DNA of 64,000 bases from Sphaeramia orbicularis (lineage: Eukaryota; Chordata; Actinopteri; Kurtiformes; Apogonidae), in contig NC_043959.1 in the NCBI RefSeq assembly GCF_902148855.1, positions 33,986,026 through 34,050,025 on the forward strand. The letters run 5' to 3'. The notes beneath the pieces were generated by a model that did not search any database, was not told where the DNA came from, and saw only the letters and a program-made list of their open reading frames with translations. The translations under genes and the position numbers were made by a program. Below, piece after piece: positions 59,679 through 64,000 of the stretch. The stretch's first letter is position 1; every line of letters begins with the position of its first letter.

Positions 59679-60315
59679 GCACCTATATGAAATACTCGAA
59701 TAAGTATTTCCATTTTACCAGAGTGGTATTCTAGTCTTTCCTTCAGCTCTTCCTTTACGAGGTTCTTCTCCCTCAGATCCTCAAGTAGAGCATGCACAGT
59801 TTTCTTTGCCCTTCACCCTCGGATCATGCTGTTCCTCTTCTGCTCCAGACTCTCCACTCTAGCCAGAGCTTCAATAAGTCTGGCCTTTAGAGCAGTGGGA
59901 GAAGCGGGTAAAGCATAATTGTGGTCCTAGTGGAAAGAGGGAGGAAAATATTGAGTGATATTTCTAACTCCTCACACCCACTGCTGGCTTACATGCTTCA
60001 TCTCATCCTTCAATCCCACTGTTGGCACCTTGGGTTTGAGCATCTTAGTGTCAGGGATACATATTCAACAACTACAGTAGGTTTAAATAGATGCTCATGT
60101 GTATTCAAGTGTGTCTAAAATAAGTGACAGAAAGCAACTGTGATGGAGGTTTGAATCTGACCAGGGCCTTGAGGCTCTCATGTGTTTGAGAATTATTACA
60201 TGCAAATACTTCCAACATTAGCCTGAGAGTCAGCCTCATGGAAATGCCGAGGCAAGTCCACTGGCAGGCTCTTTTCAGCTGTCCTCGACACTTTTGTGGT
60301 CCTTGATGGTGCTTG

Positions 60316-63300
60316 CTAAAATGTAAGAAACATAATACAAAATTTAAGAAAAATTTTAAACATCAGGAAGAAGGGGTGTTATGAGATTAAATAGTGACAA
60401 CATTTCTTGTTTAAGTGAAAAGCTGTCTTGCAGGCACAGGGTAGAAGCCTATCAGACTGTGAGCCATCCAAACTTCTAGGTAGGAGGTAGGTAAGGTATG
60501 TCACAGTACGTACGGAGAACCCCCTGCTAGTAGCTTAACTTATTTCACAATATACAAAACAAATATTACATTGACTAGTTAACATTTCTCAATACATTAA
60601 TCTCAACACAAACTATCTCCATATTTGTGGTATAAGCAGAAAAAAGTGGTAAGCTGTGTGAACACTGTGTGCCTGCCAAGCTCTGCTCTCCTAATAACAT
60701 ACACAATGAATGGCATTAACCAGCAGCACATTCAGAGGATAGCATTGCGGATAACTTAGCGTGCTAGCATTAGCACAGATGCTAAACTCATTAAAAACTC
60801 AACATTAGAAAACTCAAAACTCAACAGAATTCTTATAGGAGGAGTCAGATATTACAAACAACAAGTTACAGAAGTTTCGCCTCCTTTAACTCATGAATAA
60901 TCATTTTAATGAACTTTTATGGGTGGAGCTCAGCTCTACACCAACTCACCTCCGGCCATATTAGAACAGGCTTTGACCGCTGCCACTCACACACATATAC
61001 AAGGCTCTACACACACACAAGCAGGAGATAAGAGTGAAACTAATGGTTTTAACAAAAAAAGAGAGGTGATTTTTTATTTTTTAATTCTTGCAAAATACAA
61101 CTATTCAGTTTCTGATGGCACAGGTTTACTTCCATATTAAAGTCTCTAAAGTAGCTCTGTCAAGTTTAAGAAAATAACCATCTTGACTTTAGTTCTGACT
61201 GTAAAGTTGGCCCTCTATGAAGTGTAAAACTAAAACCTCAGCTCTTGTTGCACTGATTTTGATCATTTTTTTGGTAAATTCTGTTTCTTGTGAGACAGAT
61301 CCCCCAAACTTTTTTTTAAGTGCAAACCAAAATCTCTGGAGTATCCAAAGCACTTTGGAAATTCTGTTAAAAATTCTTTTCCTTAACTTTGAATCACTTC
61401 AATTATTCCAAGCAAATTTCAAGAATAAAATCCTTTGAAACCCTGTACTAGTATGCACCTAATTCTGTTGGTTTGTCCTGTAGAGGTGCTGTTCTTTTTT
61501 TGAGATCACCCGACATCTGAAAAAAAAAAAAACCAAAGAACAGAATGCAGGTAGACATAGAGTATCATGACTTCAACTCAACCAATAAGTTCCTTTTCCT
61601 GCCAGAGGCTGGACCACGTTCTACCTCTTCAACCATTTAGATAGCACATGATAGCACCAGCGTAACAAATGTCAAAGGAAAGGTCTTGGACTTTTTTGGC
61701 ACTGGAAAGGGTAAAAGAGAGCTGGTAAATGCCGACGACGAGGCACATGGCTGGGAGGTGGCCTGGTTTCAACCTCGGCTGCAGCTTTTGGAAACAGTTG
61801 CACGTCGCTCAGAGGATGTTAGTGCTGCCACCGCACTGTCACAGCCACACTGGCCTGCTTCTCACCGGGGATTTCAAACTGATTTTAAAGCAGTAGCTGA
61901 ATTTTTTAACCTTATTCTAGTGATTCTTTGAAGTTGAGCGCACAGAGCGAGGCGCTGCCAGGCTGTGGGGCTCGGTTCCATTGGGGTGACCTGTGCTAAT
62001 AATAGAACACTCACTTATGGCACTGTCAGCCTCTATCAGGGGTAAAAGCCCTCACCAAGTGATTTGTCTCCTTATCAGTAACACCATGGATGCAACACAT
62101 GTTCATATCACCCTGTGTTTGTGCATAATGGAGCTTCAGCATGCATAATTAGTGTTTTGATGCTTTATAGATGTTTTTTTTTTTTTACTAGTGTCTTAGA
62201 CATCTGGCTGTTATGTATATTACATGTACTACTTTAATATATGTTCTAACATTTTTAAACTGACTATTCATATGAAAATACAGAGATGAAGCCTGCAATT
62301 ATGTAAATTCACCTTGTCAGCAGCGTGACAAGGCAGTGAAAATGGGCTCAGAGCACCTAGTCAGATTTTTCCACTTTGACCCATCAGTGTCATCTGTAGT
62401 TATACACAAAGCCAACTTCAGAAGACAGCAACCATCTGTAGAAAACAGGGCAGCTCTGTTTGGAGTCAGCCTGACTTAGTGAGAATAAAGGGCTGCTCCA
62501 CATCTCTAGTTACATAAAAAAAAAAAAAAAACAGCACCCCCTTCCCGAATGTGTTTACACACAGCAGCTTTACGCATCTTTTTTATTTCATGCAAATCTG
62601 TGAGTGGGACATAAGCAGACCAGTCATTCACAGCAGCTTACCAAAAACATTAAAGAAGATTATTAAGGCTCTTTATGTAACCCACAATAAAGCTCAGAAA
62701 CATGCAGGTAAAAGAGTATGGTGCAGAGCCGAGACTTTTGGATCCTGCCCAAGCCAGACCACCTTAAGCGTCTTAACCACCACCCTCCACCGTTCAGCTA
62801 TCCCAGCATGCTGTGCTACCAGCGCGGCACTATATTTCTTACCCTTAATCATACAGTGACAGTCAGCTTAGCATTCCCACCCTCAGCCCCATCCTGCTTT
62901 GCCTCCACACAGGTCTGCACACTAAAGCAGACATCTGCTGTGGGAGTTCTTTTTTTTATTAACCATCCCTTCAAGTGCTTTTGCTTATCTGTGTTCCTAT
63001 TACCCAGGAACCTAATAATACCACCACATCACAGCCACAGCTACACACCGAAGCCATCAGACTGCAAATAATCCTTTTTTTTCCTTTTACAAACAAGCAC
63101 AATATTGTAGAGTCTACAAAAATGTGCTTGTATCAAACAAAAAAATCTACCAGTAGGGGAATAAAAGTGAACTGATAAGATATCCTAAAGCTAGTGCTAC
63201 ACTGCAAAACAATGTCTGACTCTAAAACAACAAAAAGATACATGTAAGCAGTGGAAATTCTGAGGTAGCATGAAAATACTTTTATTTGAATACAAATAAA

Positions 63301-64000
63301 ATTAAGCCACTTCATGAGGTGATATCAAGGTCTCAAATTCTCATTTTTTCCTGTACTATTTAAGACCACTGTTTACAAAAGCTGTAATGAAAGGGAATGA
63401 GCAGGAAAAAAGAAAAAGAGAACATCTTGTATTGTTATTTATCTGTCATATTTTCAGCTATTTGGCTTCATCACATCTGTATGAACATGACTTGGACAGA
63501 TTTGATTGATTGTGGTCTGGTAATAAACTGTGTCCAACCTCTCATCACATTTTCATTAGACGACAGTTTTTCTTTTACCATTTTGATAGATTCATCTACA
63601 GTAATAGTGCCTTTTCCACCTCCACTCATTTCAAATTAGTGAAAAAAGCAAGGACAAAAACACAATAGCTAACACATATTGCACAAAATGATGCTTTTGT
63701 GGATCGTGCGGAGCTCAATAAGTCATTTTTCAGAAAGAGACTCTGAAAATAAGCTTCAACAACCTTCAGTTTCCTACTTGACAGTGAACTGACTCCAGCA
63801 ATCTCAGAATCCAGTGCCTCTGCCCCAGTAGCCAGTTTAACAACTTTACAAGACAGCATTCTAGCCGCAAGAGCAGTCTCTGTAACTGCGGCAGTGTTCA
63901 GAGAAAATGCAACAAATGCAGCACCTGCTGAGTTTCTGAGGGTTTTCTAACAGCCGTGATGGCAGAGTGGAGGAGGAGGAGGAAAGAGGAGGAGGAGGAG
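60316..64000. other. Gene-free end of the window
   Basis: I see no supported exon. Bases 61690-62160 are more complex and G+C-richer than their surroundings, without repeat signs. The last 50 bases are a GGA-rich run cut off by the window edge. Mammalian gene order suggests ntrk3 lies further right, but nothing here shows it. Confidence 0.35.

Larger units (their letters stand above)
57744..60315 (-). pseudogene. Decayed THAP/P-element-like transposase-type gene relic
   Basis: Three exon-like pieces lie in reading order on the - strand. 60315-60217 follows acceptor TTTTAG and includes KSLPVDLPRHFHEA. 59926-59719 follows acceptor CTAG, ends at a GTAAAA donor and reads DHNYALPASPTALKARL, then after one in-frame stop KKTVHALLEDLREKNLVKEE. 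57992-57744 ends in FLKIRLHRIAKM before a stop. The DHxYALPxSP and coiled-coil wording resembles the middle of THAP-domain proteins related to P-element transposases; the IRLHxIAK ending fits a transposase C terminus. The THAP zinc finger itself was not found. Two MITEs lie between the last two pieces. Either a DNA transposon or a former host gene is possible; membership of the last piece is the least certain. Confidence 0.4.

Noticed and set aside
62551-63071. Frames of 102 and 117 codons
   Set aside because: They overlap each other, have no domain or good exon borders, and have patternless composition.
63930-64000. First exon of ntrk3
   Set aside because: The GGA-rich end with an ATG is suggestive only by position. 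No ntrk3 signal-peptide wording is visible before the window ends.

Overview
The window looks like nuclear DNA of a teleost fish, probably a percomorph. It has spliced genes with GT-AG introns, about 60% A+T non-coding DNA, a vertebrate tRNA-Ala, tRNA-derived fish SINEs, and many short DNA transposons of hAT, PIF/Harbinger, Tc1/mariner and TTAA-target type. I recognise four host protein genes and one tRNA gene.

Layout. Bases 1-21800 hold a prepronociceptin gene (pnoc, + strand). It has a probable TATA-type promoter and non-coding exon near 1630-1768, a 14.5-kb first intron full of repeats, and coding exons at 16296-16415 and 18128-18739. A tRNA-Ala(AGC) gene lies at 20809-20881, with a rearranged tRNA-Ala relic 320 bp upstream. 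Bases 21850-34960 hold pdpr (+ strand), the regulatory subunit of pyruvate dehydrogenase phosphatase, in 17 coding exons that join without a frame error into 892 residues. Bases 34961-45480 contain no gene I can support. They hold nested DNA elements (35274-37046), a 1.5-kb hAT-type element (38566-40087), microsatellites and a small retroelement relic. Bases 45490-52830 hold mrps11 (- strand) and mrpl46 (+ strand), head to head around a 604-bp shared promoter, the arrangement also known in mammals. Bases 52830-64000 hold repeats, a decayed THAP/P-element-like coding relic (57744-60315, - strand) split by two later insertions, and unassigned single-copy-looking DNA. In mammals NTRK3 lies beyond MRPL46, so part of this stretch may be ntrk3 upstream DNA, but I see no ntrk3 exon.

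How the genes relate. pnoc encodes a secreted neuropeptide precursor. pdpr, mrps11 and mrpl46 all act in the mitochondrial matrix: pyruvate dehydrogenase control, the small mitoribosomal subunit and the large mitoribosomal subunit. The pdpr promoter has an ETS/NRF-2-type site, and the mrpl46 start codon lies in a YY1-type motif; both are usual for nuclear genes of mitochondrial proteins.

The most notable non-genic signals are: six copies of one TTAA-flanked element family, four of them in one 4.4-kb stretch of the pnoc intron; at least five different TTAA-flanked families in 64 kb; a perfect 36-bp hairpin in mrpl46 intron 1; the head-to-head tRNA-Ala relic; and a three-level nest of elements at 35274-37046. 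I found no new multigene system.
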